A stretch of 64,000 nucleotides of DNA from Vreelandella maris (GTDB lineage: Bacteria > Pseudomonadota > Gammaproteobacteria > Pseudomonadales > Halomonadaceae), in contig NZ_JABWCV010000006.1 of assembly GCF_013371085.1 (NCBI RefSeq), forward strand, positions 186,001 to 250,000. Direction: 5' to 3'. The notes beneath the pieces were generated by a model. It searched no databases and was not told the DNA's origin. It was given only the letters and a program-made list of their open reading frames with translations. Position numbers and translations under genes: made by a program. Shown here in pieces: positions 16,721-26,719 of the stretch (positions are counted from its first letter, which is position 1; each line of letters begins with the position of its first letter).

Positions 16721-19504
16721 ATGCCCTCTGTGCTTACTAAAGGTCAGTTAGATCAGTTCTTTCTGCTCTCGCAGGATCTGTTTTGCTGCATCGACTTTCA
16801 GGGCACGCTACTTGAGGTTAATCCGGCTTTTGAGTCGCTGTTGGGATATTCAGCCGATGCGTTGGTCGGGCGTCGCTGCGGAGTGGTGGTAGATCCGCAG
16901 GATTATCCGGTGATTGAAGCGGCGCTGGTGCACATGCAAAGGGGGGAGATTATTGCCGCCTTTGAAGTCCGCGCCATCTCTGTGTCTGGGGAGGTCCATT
17001 GGATTGAAATCACCCCGACTGTCGGGGGCGATGTTATTTATATAATTGCCCGGGTCATTACGCAGCGTAAGTTGGCAGAAGCACAGTTATTGAGTAACCA
17101 GCGGTTATTTAAAATAGCCGGTGAAACGGCGCTGATAGGCGGTTGGTACGTGGACATGGCCGTAGGGCTGCCTAACTGGTCGGATGAGATTTGTCGCCTC
17201 CATGGTATGGCTCCCGGTTTTCAACCGACCGTTGAACAAGCGATTGGATTTTACGCGCCCTCCTCCCAGCCACGTATCTTGGAAGTCTTTAACGCCTGCT
17301 GCCAACAGGGAATGAGTTTTGACGAAGAGCTAGAGGTGATCACTTACCAAGGTAAGCATATCTGGGTGCGTGTCATTGGTAAGGCCGTGCGCGATGAGCG
17401 TGGGGAAATCAGTCAGGTGGAGGGCTCGACGCAAGATATTACCGAGCAAAAACAGCTGCGTGAAAATCTAACCCAGCTTGCGCAACGACTCACCATTACG
17501 CTTGACAGTATTACCGATGGTTTCTTCACCTTAAATACGGATTGGCGTTTTACCTACGTTAATAGTGAGGCGGAACGCATTTTGAAGCGTCGCAAAGGCG
17601 AGCTGCTGGGCCAGCATATTTGGCAGAGCTTTCCTGATGCAAAAGGCAGCTACTTTGACGACGAATATCAACGTGCGGCTAGCCAACAAACGGCGGTACA
17701 TTTTGAAGCTTTCAATCCGCGGTTAGAGTTATGGCTGGAAGTGCATGTTTATCCTTCAGCTGAAGGGCTTACCGTCTATTTTCGCGACATTAGCGAGCGC
17801 AAAGCGAGTGAGCATCAGCTGAAGCTGCTAGAGCGTAGTGTGGAATCAAGCACCAACGGGGTGATTATTGTCGCTGCCCAAAGCAGCGATCTCCCTATGG
17901 TCTACGTCAATGCCGCCTTTGAGCGCATAACCGGTTATTCGCGCAGTGAGGCGCTGGGGCGTAATTGCCGGTTCTTGCAGGGCGAAGATACCGACCCCGC
18001 TACCGTCAAACTGCTGCAGGAAGGTATTGCTCAGCAGCACGAAGTGCACGTAGTGATCCGTAACTATCGGCGTGATGGTTCGATTTTTTGGAACGACTTG
18101 TATATTTCGCCAGTGCGCGACGAAACAGGTGACGTGACTCACTATCTGGGTGTTCAAAACGATGTATCTGAACAGCGCGAATATCAGGCCCAGCTTACCT
18201 ATAACGCCAATCACGATGCGCTTACCGGGCTGCCTAATCGAGTAATGCTTGGTCAGCGCTTGGAAGAGGGGTGCGTGTTAGCACGTCGCTACCAGCGCTT
18301 TATTGCCGTTCTGTTTATCGATCTGGATGATTTTAAACCCATTAACGATACGCTCGGCCATGAGGTGGGCGACTTTATCTTAGTCGAGGTTGCCAAGCGC
18401 CTTGAAGATGAACTACGCCCTTGGGACACCGTGGCGCGCTTTGGCAGCGACGAGTTTGTTGTTTTACTGCCCGACTTAGCCCATGAAAAAGACGTGATAC
18501 AGGTGGTGGAGCGCGTGCTGCAGAGGCTTTCGCCGCCTTACTGGTACCGTGGCAGCGAGCTGCGTATTACCGCCAGCATCGGCATTGCTATCAACGATGG
18601 CAATATGAAAAACCCCCGCCAACTTATCCAACAAGCAGATTTGGCCATGTACAAGGCCAAGCGACGTGGACGCAACACCTACCACTGGTATACCGAAGAC
18701 TTAAATCGCAAGGTGAGTGAGCGGGTTAGTTTACGCAGCGCGCTTCAGCAAGCCATTGAGCAACAACAGTTTACGCTTTATTACCAGCCACAAGTCCATG
18801 CCCCGAGTGGCCGTGTGGTAGGCGTAGAAGCATTAATCCGCTGGCAACATCCAGAGCGCGGTAATGTTCCGCCGTCTGATTTCATCAGCTTGGCAGAAGA
18901 TACCGGGCAGATCATACCTATCAGCGATTGGGTGCTAGCGACCGCTTGCCGGGATGCCCAGCAGCTTAATGCCATGGGTGTTGGCCCGATCACCATGGCG
19001 GTCAATATCTCCCCGATGCAGTTTCAACGCCCCGGTTTCCTGGCCTCTATTGAACAGGTGTTGGCACAGAGTAGCTTAGCGCCAGTTCTGCTAGAGCTTG
19101 AAATTACCGAGGGGGTTTTAATGGACAGCGCCGAACAAGCCATCCAGGTATTAGCGGATTTGTCTGCGTTGGGCGTTCATATTGCCTTAGACGATTTTGG
19201 CACCGGCTTCTCTAGCTTGAGCTACCTTAAGCGCCTGCCGATTAATAAAATTAAAATTGACCGTTCGTTTGTGCGCGATGTGATTACCGATCGCAACGAT
19301 GCGGCCATTATCGATGGTATTGTCGCCATGGCGGGAAAAATGGGGTTAGGAGTGCTAGTGGAAGGGATAGAGACGCTGGAGCAGTTTGCCTACCTTGAAC
19401 AGCACCACTGCCACTACTTTCAAGGCTACTACTTCGCTCGTCCTATGCCCTTAGACGCCCTCTGCGCATTTTTGGCATCACCCCCTGTGTTTGCTGCTCG
19501 CTGA
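16721..19504 (+). CDS. PAS/LOV-GGDEF-EAL cyclic-di-GMP signalling protein
   Basis: 927 residues, no membrane segment, so a cytoplasmic sensor. Four PAS units occupy about residues 5-500. The fourth (about 375-500) has the LOV signature GRNCRFLQGEDTDP with the photo-adduct cysteine at residue 416, plus NYRRDGSIFWN and YLGVQNDVSE, all expected for FMN binding. The GGDEF domain (about 505-670) reads RFGSDEF at residues 573-579, i.e. GSDEF for GGDEF. The EAL domain (about 685-920) is intact: EALIRW at 703-708, ELEITEGVLM, DDFGTGFSSLSYL and KIKIDRSF. It probably acts as a blue-light-controlled phosphodiesterase; cyclase activity is uncertain. The start at 16721 has AGGAAA upstream; a GTG at 16694 is less likely. 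Confidence 0.9.
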   Translation: MPSVLTKGQLDQFFLLSQDLFCCIDFQGTLLEVNPAFESLLGYSADALVGRRCGVVVDPQDYPVIEAALVHMQRGEIIAAFEVRAISVSGEVHWIEITPTVGGDVIYIIARVITQRKLAEAQLLSNQRLFKIAGETALIGGWYVDMAVGLPNWSDEICRLHGMAPGFQPTVEQAIGFYAPSSQPRILEVFNACCQQGMSFDEELEVITYQGKHIWVRVIGKAVRDERGEISQVEGSTQDITEQKQLRENLTQLAQRLTITLDSITDGFFTLNTDWRFTYVNSEAERILKRRKGELLGQHIWQSFPDAKGSYFDDEYQRAASQQTAVHFEAFNPRLELWLEVHVYPSAEGLTVYFRDISERKASEHQLKLLERSVESSTNGVIIVAAQSSDLPMVYVNAAFERITGYSRSEALGRNCRFLQGEDTDPATVKLLQEGIAQQHEVHVVIRNYRRDGSIFWNDLYISPVRDETGDVTHYLGVQNDVSEQREYQAQLTYNANHDALTGLPNRVMLGQRLEEGCVLARRYQRFIAVLFIDLDDFKPINDTLGHEVGDFILVEVAKRLEDELRPWDTVARFGSDEFVVLLPDLAHEKDVIQVVERVLQRLSPPYWYRGSELRITASIGIAINDGNMKNPRQLIQQADLAMYKAKRRGRNTYHWYTEDLNRKVSERVSLRSALQQAIEQQQFTLYYQPQVHAPSGRVVGVEALIRWQHPERGNVPPSDFISLAEDTGQIIPISDWVLATACRDAQQLNAMGVGPITMAVNISPMQFQRPGFLASIEQVLAQSSLAPVLLELEITEGVLMDSAEQAIQVLADLSALGVHIALDDFGTGFSSLSYLKRLPINKIKIDRSFVRDVITDRNDAAIIDGIVAMAGKMGLGVLVEGIETLEQFAYLEQHHCHYFQGYYFARPMPLDALCAFLASPPVFAAR

Positions 19505-19585
19505 CCGGCGACTCTGGTACACTTTCCGCAATGACTCCCACTTTCCGTAACGACTTTTACGTTTTGTCAGCAGGATATACCTTCG

Positions 19586-20989
19586 ATGAGCCAAGCAACG
19601 AATCAGTCTTGGGGCGGTCGCTTTAGCGAGCCCACCGATGCCTTTGTCGCACGTTTCACCGCGTCTGTGACTTTCGACCAGCGCCTGGCGAGCCAGGATA
19701 TTCAGGGCTCTATCGCCCACGCCACCATGTTAGCCCGTGTAGGCGTACTCACCGATGATGAACGCGACGCCATCATTAACGGCCTAAACGAGGTTCAGGG
19801 CGAAATCGAGCGCGGCGAGTTTAACTGGTCGGTGCCGTTGGAAGACGTGCACATGAATATCGAGGCGCGGCTGACCGAAAAGATCGGTATTACCGGCAAA
19901 AAACTCCACACCGGGCGTTCGCGTAACGACCAAGTCGCCACCGATATTCGCCTGTTTATGCGCGATGAGATCGATGTGATTGAAGTGGAGCTAAAGCGCC
20001 TGCGCGAAGGCATGATCGAGTTGGCTGATCGTGAAGCCGAGACTATCATGCCCGGCTTTACCCACTTGCAAACCGCCCAGCCGGTTACCTTTGGGCACCA
20101 TATTTTAGCCTGGCAAGAGATGCTGGCGCGTGACCATGAACGCCTGCTGGACTGTCGCAAGCGCGTCAATGTGATGCCGCTGGGCGCGGCCGCATTGGCT
20201 GGCACTACTTATCCAATTGACCGCCACGTGACCGCAGAGCTACTAGGCTTTGACCGACCCTCAGAGAACTCTCTGGATGCCGTTTCAGACCGCGACTTTG
20301 CGATTGAATTTACCAGCTTTGCCAGCATTCTACTGATGCACTTGTCACGCATGAGTGAGGAACTGGTGCTGTGGACCAGCGCCCAGTTCAACTTTATCGA
20401 TCTACCTGACCGTTTCTGCACCGGCTCTTCGATCATGCCGCAGAAGAAGAACCCTGACGTGCCCGAGCTGGTGCGGGGCAAGACGGGCCGGGTATATGGT
20501 CACCTGATGTCGCTACTTACGCTGATGAAATCGCAGCCGTTGGCTTACAACAAAGACAACCAGGAAGATAAAGAGCCGCTGTTCGATGCGGTGGATACCG
20601 TGCGCGACTGCTTAAAAGCCTTCGCCGACATGGTGCCCGCGATTGAACCCAAAAAAGCCAGCATGTATGAAGCGGCGCGGCGCGGCTTCTCCACCGCGAC
20701 GGATTTGGCTGACTACCTGGTGCGCAAAGGCGTGGCCTTCCGCGATGCTCATGAAATTGTTGGTCAGTCAGTCGCCTATGGCCTAAAAACCGAAAAAGAT
20801 CTGTCTGAAATGAGCCTTGATGAGCTCAAGCAGTTCTCCGCTACCATCGAGCAGGATGTGTTCGAGGTACTTACCCTGGAAGGTTCGGTAGCTGCCCGTA
20901 ACCACATTGGCGGCACCGCGCCAAACCAAGTGCGGGCTGCCGCCCAGCGAGCGCGTGAGGCACTCAGCGCACTCAAGGCGGGCGCATGA
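19586..20989 (+). CDS. argH: Argininosuccinate lyase
   Basis: 467 residues. It cleaves argininosuccinate to arginine and fumarate, the last step of arginine synthesis. The fumarase/aspartase superfamily signature [15 protein letters not shown] is present, together with [17 protein letters not shown] and [20 protein letters not shown] lies about 10 bases before the ATG. The stop overlaps the start of the lptM-like gene (ATGA), so argH begins an apparent operon through lysA, dapF and xerC. Confidence 0.96.
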   Translation: MSQATNQSWGGRFSEPTDAFVARFTASVTFDQRLASQDIQGSIAHATMLARVGVLTDDERDAIINGLNEVQGEIERGEFNWSVPLEDVHMNIEARLTEKIGITGKKLHTGRSRNDQVATDIRLFMRDEIDVIEVELKRLREGMIELADREAETIMPGFTHLQTAQPVTFGHHILAWQEMLARDHERLLDCRKRVNVMPLGAAALAGTTYPIDRHVTAELLGFDRPSENSLDAVSDRDFAIEFTSFASILLMHLSRMSEELVLWTSAQFNFIDLPDRFCTGSSIMPQKKNPDVPELVRGKTGRVYGHLMSLLTLMKSQPLAYNKDNQEDKEPLFDAVDTVRDCLKAFADMVPAIEPKKASMYEAARRGFSTATDLADYLVRKGVAFRDAHEIVGQSVAYGLKTEKDLSEMSLDELKQFSATIEQDVFEVLTLEGSVAARNHIGGTAPNQVRAAAQRAREALSALKAGA

Positions 20990-21117
20990 AAACGTTGGCA
21001 ATCTTGACCCTTACCACACTGCTGTTAACCGGGCTGGCAGGCTGTGGGCAAAAAGGGCCGCTTTATTTGCCGGACGATGCACCTGCTGATGAGCAGTCTA
21101 GTCAGGCATCTGAATAG
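20986..21117 (+). CDS. lptM: LptM-like small lipoprotein (YifL/LppL family)
   Basis: 43 residues. A lipoprotein signal peptide with lipobox LAGC at residues 17-20 is followed by GQKGPLYLP, the family hallmark, and a short acidic tail. The E. coli member LptM assists assembly of the LptDE lipopolysaccharide translocon in the outer membrane. The start overlaps argH by 4 bases, and lysA begins 32 bases later. Lipoproteins of this kind commonly sit just before lysA in gammaproteobacteria. Confidence 0.9.
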   Translation: MKTLAILTLTTLLLTGLAGCGQKGPLYLPDDAPADEQSSQASE

Positions 21118-21149
21118 ACCGTTGCAGGCCAGGAGAAGGGGAAAGCACT

Positions 21150-22421
21150 ATGGATCATTTTAATTACCGCGATGGCGTGCTGTATGCCGAAGACGTGCCG
21201 CTATCACGGATTGCCGACGAGCACGGCACGCCCTGCTACGTCTACTCAAAAGCGACGTTTGAGCGTCACTTTCGCGCTTACACTGAAGCGCTGGGCGGCC
21301 ATCCGCACCTGATTTGCTACGCGGTGAAGGCGAATTCCAACCTGGCAGTACTGGGCCTTTTGGCCAAGCTCGGCGCGGGATTTGATATTGTCTCTATCGG
21401 CGAACTTGAGCGCGTGCTTAAAGCCGGTGGTGACCCGGTCAAGGTGGTATTTTCCGGCGTGGCCAAGCAAGCTCACGAAATGGCCCGAGCGCTGGAAGTG
21501 GGCATTAAGTGCTTTAACGTTGAATCGCGCCCGGAGCTTGAGCGCTTGAACCGCGTTGCCGGTGAGCTGGGAAAAACAGCCCCGGTCTCGCTACGAGTGA
21601 ACCCGGATGTGGACGCGGGCACCCACCCGTATATCTCTACCGGTTTGAAAGACAACAAGTTCGGCATCCCGGTGGATGAAGCGCTGGATGTTTACGAGCT
21701 AGCCGCGAGCCTGCCTAATCTGAAGGTGAAGGGGCTCGATTGTCACATTGGTTCTCAGCTTACCGAAACGGCGCCCTTTCTGGATGCCCTTGATCGCTTG
21801 CTGATGCTCATGGAGCGCCTGCGTGAACGCGGCATCGAAATCGAACATCTCGATTTAGGCGGCGGTTTGGGTGTGCCTTACCGCGATGAAAAACCGCCCC
21901 AGCCGTTCGATTACGCCAGCCAGCTGTTGGCACGGTTATCGCGCTGGGAAGGTGGCGAAGCGCTGACGCTGCTGTTTGAGCCCGGCCGTTCCATTGCCGC
22001 CAATGCCGGTGTCATGCTCACTCGGGTAGAGTTTCTCAAGCCCGGCGAAACCAAAAACTTCGCCATTGTCGATGCCGCCATGAACGACTTGATTCGCCCG
22101 GCACTGTATCAGGCGTGGCAGGCGATTGTGCCCGTCGATACCCGCGAAGTACGCGAAAGCGCCCTTTACGATGTGGTTGGCCCGGTATGCGAAACGGGTG
22201 ATTTTCTGGGCAAAGAGCGCGAGCTGGCAATTGCCGAAGGCGACCTGCTGGCGGTGCGTTCGGCAGGGGCTTACGGCTTTGTCATGGCGTCGAACTATAA
22301 CAGCCGCCCTCGCGCCGCCGAGTTAATGGTCGATGGCGACAACTGCCACGTGGTACGTGCACGGGAAACTGTCGCCAGCCTGTGGGCGGGTGAGGCGCTG
22401 CTGCCTGAAGGGGAGCGCTGA
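21150..22421 (+). CDS. lysA: Diaminopimelate decarboxylase
   Basis: 423 residues. This PLP enzyme (fold III) decarboxylates meso-diaminopimelate to lysine. The PLP lysine is in [12 protein letters not shown]; the glycine-rich [10 protein letters not shown] and [11 protein letters not shown] and the second-site [15 protein letters not shown] with its catalytic Cys are all present. GGAGAAGGGG precedes the start. Its TGA shares one base with the dapF ATG, so the two lysine-pathway genes are translationally coupled. Confidence 0.96.
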   Translation: MDHFNYRDGVLYAEDVPLSRIADEHGTPCYVYSKATFERHFRAYTEALGGHPHLICYAVKANSNLAVLGLLAKLGAGFDIVSIGELERVLKAGGDPVKVVFSGVAKQAHEMARALEVGIKCFNVESRPELERLNRVAGELGKTAPVSLRVNPDVDAGTHPYISTGLKDNKFGIPVDEALDVYELAASLPNLKVKGLDCHIGSQLTETAPFLDALDRLLMLMERLRERGIEIEHLDLGGGLGVPYRDEKPPQPFDYASQLLARLSRWEGGEALTLLFEPGRSIAANAGVMLTRVEFLKPGETKNFAIVDAAMNDLIRPALYQAWQAIVPVDTREVRESALYDVVGPVCETGDFLGKERELAIAEGDLLAVRSAGAYGFVMASNYNSRPRAAELMVDGDNCHVVRARETVASLWAGEALLPEGER

Positions 22422-23254
22422 TGCTTTTACACTTCACCAAAATGCATGGTCTAGGCAATGACTTTGTCATGGTGGATCTGGTCACTCAGCGCGCCCGGTT
22501 GGATGCAGCGCAAATCCGCGCCCTGGCGGACCGGCGCTTTGGCATAGGCTTCGACCAACTGCTAGTGGTGGAGCCGCCCCGTGATCCAGAAATGGATTTT
22601 CGCTACCGCATTTACAACGCCGACGGCAGTGAAGTGGAAAACTGTGGCAACGGCGCGCGCTGTTTTGCCCGCTTTGTACGCGACCAGCGGCTCACCCATA
22701 AGCATGAAATCCATGTGGAAACTGCAGGCGGACCCTTGGTGCTGAACGTGCAGCACGACGGCATGGTGCGTGTGGATATGGGCCGCCCGCGGTTTAGTCC
22801 TTTGGCGCTGCCGTTCGATGCTCCAGGGGACCAACCACTGCACCGCTTAGAAGTGGGCGATGAAACACTGCAGATCGGTGTGGTTTCCATGGGTAATCCT
22901 CATGCGGTGATTCAGGTCGACAATGTGGACACTGCGCCGGTCGAGCGCCTGGGGCCGTTGGTGGAAGCGCATCCTCGTTTTCCCAAGCGTGTTAACGTGG
23001 GCTTTATGCAGGTCGTCTCGCCCAGCGAAATCCGTCTGCGCGTGTATGAGCGCGGCAGTGGCGAAACGCTGGCTTGCGGTACCGGTGCTTGCGCCGCCGT
23101 GGCCAGCGGTATCCGTCAGGGGCTGCTGAAAAGTCCCGTGAAGGTTCATTTGCCCGGTGGAGAACTCAGCATTGAGTGGCCTGATCCTGAAGGGGCGCTA
23201 ACGATGGTGGGACCGGCTACACGCGTCTTCGATGGCCGCGTAGCCCTTAATTAA
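22421..23254 (+). CDS. dapF: Diaminopimelate epimerase
   Basis: 277 residues. It interconverts LL- and meso-diaminopimelate by a two-cysteine mechanism. The two active cysteines are in [13 protein letters not shown] and [13 protein letters not shown]. The N-terminus [15 protein letters not shown] is canonical. Coupled by a TGATG overlap to lysA; the DUF484 gene begins 16 bases after its stop. Confidence 0.96.
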   Translation: MLLHFTKMHGLGNDFVMVDLVTQRARLDAAQIRALADRRFGIGFDQLLVVEPPRDPEMDFRYRIYNADGSEVENCGNGARCFARFVRDQRLTHKHEIHVETAGGPLVLNVQHDGMVRVDMGRPRFSPLALPFDAPGDQPLHRLEVGDETLQIGVVSMGNPHAVIQVDNVDTAPVERLGPLVEAHPRFPKRVNVGFMQVVSPSEIRLRVYERGSGETLACGTGACAAVASGIRQGLLKSPVKVHLPGGELSIEWPDPEGALTMVGPATRVFDGRVALN

Positions 23255-23270
23255 TTCGAGGAGAACGGCG

Positions 23271-23981
23271 ATGTCACAAGCCCCCGAACCCCGCAAAACG
23301 CTCGATCCTGATCAAGTGGCGTTCTGGCTGGCGCGTCATCCCGATTTTTTCGTCGGTCGCGAGGGGCTTTTGCAGCAATTGCAGGTGCCCCACCCGCATA
23401 TCGACGGGGCGGTATCGCTGCTGGAACGCTTGGTCTTTGATCTACGCAAGCGCGCTGAAAACGCGGAAGGCCGCCTGGAGCACTTGCTGGAAACCGCTCG
23501 CCATAACGAGTCCCAATACCGTCGGTTGCGCGAAACGCTGATTGCGCTGGTGGAAGCGCAAGACCGCGATGCGCTGGCACAAGCGTTGGCTACCCAGCTC
23601 AGCGAGCGCTTTGAAACGCCGGCCATGGCGCTATGGTGCCCGGCCACATTAAGCGACAGTGAGCCAACGCCGCCTCAGCCACCGCGCCATGTGTTGGATC
23701 AACACGCCAGCGCACGGCTGACAGCGCTGCTGGATGGCCGCACCAGTCGCTGCGTTAAGCTTAGCGTTAGCGATTGGAAGTGCCTGCTGCCTCACGTTAA
23801 AGCGCCGCGTAAAGCGGGCTCCTGTGCCATTTCTCGCCTATCCGCAGGCGACCCGCTTGGTTATCTATTGCTGGCAAGCCCCAGCCCGGATGCCTATCGG
23901 GCCAGCATGGACACACTCTTCACCGAGTATTTGGGCGATATTGTCGCACGGCTACTGGTTCGCCTGGGCGATCATGGCTGA
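23271..23981 (+). CDS. DUF484 family protein
   Basis: 236 residues. DUF484 proteins have a short N-terminal helical part (LDPDQVAFWLARHPDFFVGR, typical), a coiled coil (about residues 45-90) and a GAF-like C-terminal domain (about 100-236). No enzymatic function is established. The family almost always lies between dapF and xerC, as here, and the last 8 bases overlap the start of xerC. AGGAG precedes the start. Confidence 0.93.
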   Translation: MSQAPEPRKTLDPDQVAFWLARHPDFFVGREGLLQQLQVPHPHIDGAVSLLERLVFDLRKRAENAEGRLEHLLETARHNESQYRRLRETLIALVEAQDRDALAQALATQLSERFETPAMALWCPATLSDSEPTPPQPPRHVLDQHASARLTALLDGRTSRCVKLSVSDWKCLLPHVKAPRKAGSCAISRLSAGDPLGYLLLASPSPDAYRASMDTLFTEYLGDIVARLLVRLGDHG

Positions 23982-24915
23982 GGCTCCCTTGGGTAAAGTG
24001 TCGATAGCCAAGCACAGTAATGGCTTTTTAGCCGCGCTGGCGTCCCATGCAAGCCCAGCAACGGTGGAGGCCTATCGGCATGATCTGGCCGCGTTGTGTG
24101 CCTTTACCGAGCGCCGCGAGGTGACGGACCCCGCGGCGTTAGATACCGCACTGCTGCGGGCATTCTTGGGGTCGGAGCGCAGCCGGGGCTTAGCACCAAG
24201 AAGCCTTGCCCGGCGACGGGCGGCGCTTTCCAAATTTGCTGATTATTTGGTGAAACAGGGAGTGCTGGCCGATAACCCGGTGGGGTTGTTGCGTACGCCC
24301 AAACAGCCGAGCCATTTGCCTCGTCCAGTGGATGTTGACGCCCTGGCGCGCTTTCTCGATACCCCTCACGACGGCTCGCCGCTGGGCGTGCGGGACCAGG
24401 CCATTCTTGAGCTGTTTTACTCCAGCGGCCTGCGTCTGGCAGAGCTTGCGGCCCTTGAGCTTGGCGATTTGCAAAACAGCCGGGTAAGGGTGATCGGCAA
24501 AGGCGGTAAACCACGTCAAGTGCCGGTAGGGCGGCGCGCCCAGCAAGCGCTGGTGGAGTGGCTGGGCTGTCGCTCCGCGCTCGCACCGGTGGATGAATTG
24601 GCGCTGTTTGTGGGGCAGCGTGGCACGCGGCTAGGCCATCGGGCCATTCAAAAACGCTTAGCGCAGCTGTCGTTAGCCCGTGGCTTGCCCGAACATTTGC
24701 ACCCTCACCGTTTGCGCCACTCCTTTGCTAGCCACCTGCTTGAGTCGAGCCAGGATCTGCGCGCGGTGCAGGAACTGTTGGGCCACGCTAACCTGTCGAC
24801 CACGCAAATTTATACCCGGCTTGACTGGCAGCACCTGGCGACAAGTTACGATGCGGCGCATCCCCGCGCTAAAAGAAGCCCCAGTCCCAGAAACGGCGAA
24901 AACAGAAACAAATAG
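23974..24915 (+). CDS. xerC: Tyrosine recombinase XerC
   Basis: 313 residues. With XerD it resolves chromosome dimers at dif. The SAM-like N-terminal domain (ASPATVEAYRHDLAALCAF) and catalytic domain are complete: Arg in SSGLRLAELAAL, Lys in VIGKGGKPRQVP, His-x-x-Arg in HPHRLRHSFASHLLE, His in LLGHANLSTTQIY and the nucleophile Tyr in TQIYTRLD. The ATG at 23974 overlaps the DUF484 gene by 8 bases. A longer frame exists upstream but encodes antisense-like sequence over the DUF484 gene. Confidence 0.95.
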   Translation: MAEAPLGKVSIAKHSNGFLAALASHASPATVEAYRHDLAALCAFTERREVTDPAALDTALLRAFLGSERSRGLAPRSLARRRAALSKFADYLVKQGVLADNPVGLLRTPKQPSHLPRPVDVDALARFLDTPHDGSPLGVRDQAILELFYSSGLRLAELAALELGDLQNSRVRVIGKGGKPRQVPVGRRAQQALVEWLGCRSALAPVDELALFVGQRGTRLGHRAIQKRLAQLSLARGLPEHLHPHRLRHSFASHLLESSQDLRAVQELLGHANLSTTQIYTRLDWQHLATSYDAAHPRAKRSPSPRNGENRNK

Positions 24916-24929
24916 CCCAGGAGCAAACC

Positions 24930-25703
24930 ATGACAAAATTGAAGGCCATTACCTTCGATTTAGACGACACACTATGGGATAACCATGGGGTGATGGCGCG
25001 CACCGAAGAGGGCCACTACCGCTGGCTGTTGGAGGCGCTTGAGGCTTGGCGGGCGGCGCGCCAGGAACCAGCCCTAACATTGACCCAAGAAGGCGGCCGG
25101 GAGGACTACCTTCAGCGTCGTCAACAGTTAGCCAAAGAGGTGCCCGAACGGCGCGGTGACTTTACTTGGCTGCGAATGCGCGCCCTGGAAGCGCAGTTAG
25201 AGGCGGAAGGCCTGACCCGCAGTGCCGCTTTGTTGTGGGCGGCAGCGGCGATGAATGAGTTCCATCGCCTGCGCGTGCAAGTCACACCACACCCAGAGGC
25301 GGCCGGTTTGCTGGCGGTGTTAACCGAGCGTTATCAGCTAGCAGCTATCACTAATGGCAATATTCATTTGGCGCGTCAGCCGCTGGCCGCCTATTTTCCG
25401 GTGGCCATCGCAGCAGGCGAGTTGTTAGCACCTAAACCTGATCCCACGCCGTTTCTGACGGCGCTTGCGCGCTTGAACGTGGCCCCCGAACACGCCATGC
25501 ACGTAGGCGATTCATGGCAGGAAGATGTACTACCCGCCCAGCAGCTGGGTATGCATGCCGTGTGGATTTCCGCGCTGGAAAATCAACCACTTCCCCCGCG
25601 GGTACACCGCATTGCTCATATTAAAGAGCTGCCCCGCGTGCTTGAGATGTTAGAAAAGGCGAGCTTGGAAACGCATCATTCAGGCGGTGTGTACAGCCAC
25701 TGA
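24930..25703 (+). CDS. HAD-superfamily hydrolase (YigB-like)
   Basis: 257 residues. Motif I ([13 protein letters not shown]) carries the nucleophile Asp, motif II is AAITNGN, the Lys lies in [11 protein letters not shown], and motif IV is [19 protein letters not shown]. An alpha-helical cap of about 80 residues follows motif I (subclass IA). Close relatives next to xerC, such as E. coli YigB, are FMN or sugar-phosphate phosphatases; the substrate here is not known. AGGAG precedes the start. The 3' end overlaps the convergent engB gene by 28 bases. Confidence 0.9.
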   Translation: MTKLKAITFDLDDTLWDNHGVMARTEEGHYRWLLEALEAWRAARQEPALTLTQEGGREDYLQRRQQLAKEVPERRGDFTWLRMRALEAQLEAEGLTRSAALLWAAAAMNEFHRLRVQVTPHPEAAGLLAVLTERYQLAAITNGNIHLARQPLAAYFPVAIAAGELLAPKPDPTPFLTALARLNVAPEHAMHVGDSWQEDVLPAQQLGMHAVWISALENQPLPPRVHRIAHIKELPRVLEMLEKASLETHHSGGVYSH

Positions 25704-26314
25704 TTGAGTTTCTGGGATAGTGTATCGACGCCGTCACGCTTGAGCGAAGAGAAGAGCTGTACAGAGACCAAGTCTTCCCACTCCTTCAAGCGCGAACGTA
25801 CTTTCTGCAACGAAGCGCTGGCGGGCCCTTTTTTAAGCTTGTCCGCTTTCGTCAGCAGAATATGCACTGGCATTTCGCGCTGGTCGGCATAATTGAGCAT
25901 CATCTGATCGAACTCAGTGAGCGGGTGGCGAACGTCCATTAGCAGTACTAAGCCGCGTAGACTAAAGCGGTTGCGTAGGTATTCTGCTAAGTGCTTTTGC
26001 CACTCTAGCTTGACCGATTCCGGAACCTTGGCGTAGCCGTAGCCGGGTAGGTCGACCAAGCGCAGCGATTCATCGTTCATGACACTGAAGAAGTTAATCA
26101 ACTGAGTGCGCCCCGGTGTACGCGACGTGCGCGCCAACGCATTTTGTTGTGTTAAGGCGTTGATAGCACTTGATTTGCCCGCGTTAGAGCGCCCGGCAAA
26201 AGCTACTTCAGCGCCGGTATCATCTGGGCACAAAGCTAAGGTAGGCGCGCTGATAATAAAACTTGCCGTCGGGTAGTTCAACCGAGGGACTGGGCTATCG
26301 TGAGGGGTAGTCAT
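25676..26314 (-). CDS. engB: Ribosome biogenesis GTPase EngB (YihA/YsxC)
   Basis: 212 residues from the ATG at 26314, with AGGA upstream; the longer frame to 26356 is not family-like. The circularly ordinary TrmE-Era-type GTPase motifs are G1 [11 protein letters not shown]2 in RTPGRT, G3 [10 protein letters not shown] and G4 TKADK. EngB acts in assembly of the large ribosomal subunit. It is divergent from the cytochrome c4 gene, the arrangement seen in Pseudomonas relatives. Confidence 0.95.
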   Translation of the reverse strand: MTTPHDSPVPRLNYPTASFIISAPTLALCPDDTGAEVAFAGRSNAGKSSAINALTQQNALARTSRTPGRTQLINFFSVMNDESLRLVDLPGYGYAKVPESVKLEWQKHLAEYLRNRFSLRGLVLLMDVRHPLTEFDQMMLNYADQREMPVHILLTKADKLKKGPASASLQKVRSRLKEWEDLVSVQLFSSLKRDGVDTLSQKLNQWLYTPPE

Positions 26315-26719
26315 GGACTTAATCCTGAAAAACGAACATAAAAGCGGCCTACTCAACGCACTATCATCAATGTGCTCATCAATGCGCTATCATCAACGCA
26401 CTATCAACCCATTATGGCTACTTCAGCGCGTAAAGTAGAACGCTTGGTAGCGACGCATAATAGAGAAATGAGAGCAGGACTGCGACGAATTACCCCTAAA
26501 GCAGACCAGGACTTGCATTCCCGGCGCTGGGGTGATTCGTTATAATGCAAGCGGTTTATATCTGCGACCTGGGGCGCTAGTGTACCATCGCCCTCTAGCC
26601 GGCAGCGACCAACGCGATACGTTGTTCGTTTTGGCGGAGCTAACCCTGGTAATTTGTGGAGCCTGGGAAGCGCCCAGGGTGCGTACCAGTCAAACATAAA
26701 ACGGCATAGTGGAAGAGCA
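26315..26719. other. Divergent intergenic region between engB and the cytochrome c4 gene
   Basis: About 405 bases. Near engB, imperfect repeats of TCAACGCACTATCA occur (26353-26366, again about 26394-26407, with degenerate copies between). A TATAAT at 26541-26546 could be a -10 element for the plus strand; the transcript would have a leader of about 165 bases. Within that leader, CCTGGG 26662-26667 pairs with CCCAGG 26673-26678, enclosed by CTGGTA 26646-26651 with TACCAG 26684-26689. A different pairing, ACCCTGG 26643-26649 with CCAGGGT 26674-26680, is also possible. A small RNA or a structured 5' leader would fit; neither is proven. Confidence 0.45.

Noticed and set aside
23734-23973. N-terminal extension of XerC by 80 codons
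   Set aside because: This part is a shifted-frame reading of the DUF484 gene. XerC of normal length starts at 23974.
26353-26407. Repeats near engB considered as a CRISPR fragment
   Set aside because: Units are short, imperfect and contiguous, with no spacers and no cas genes.
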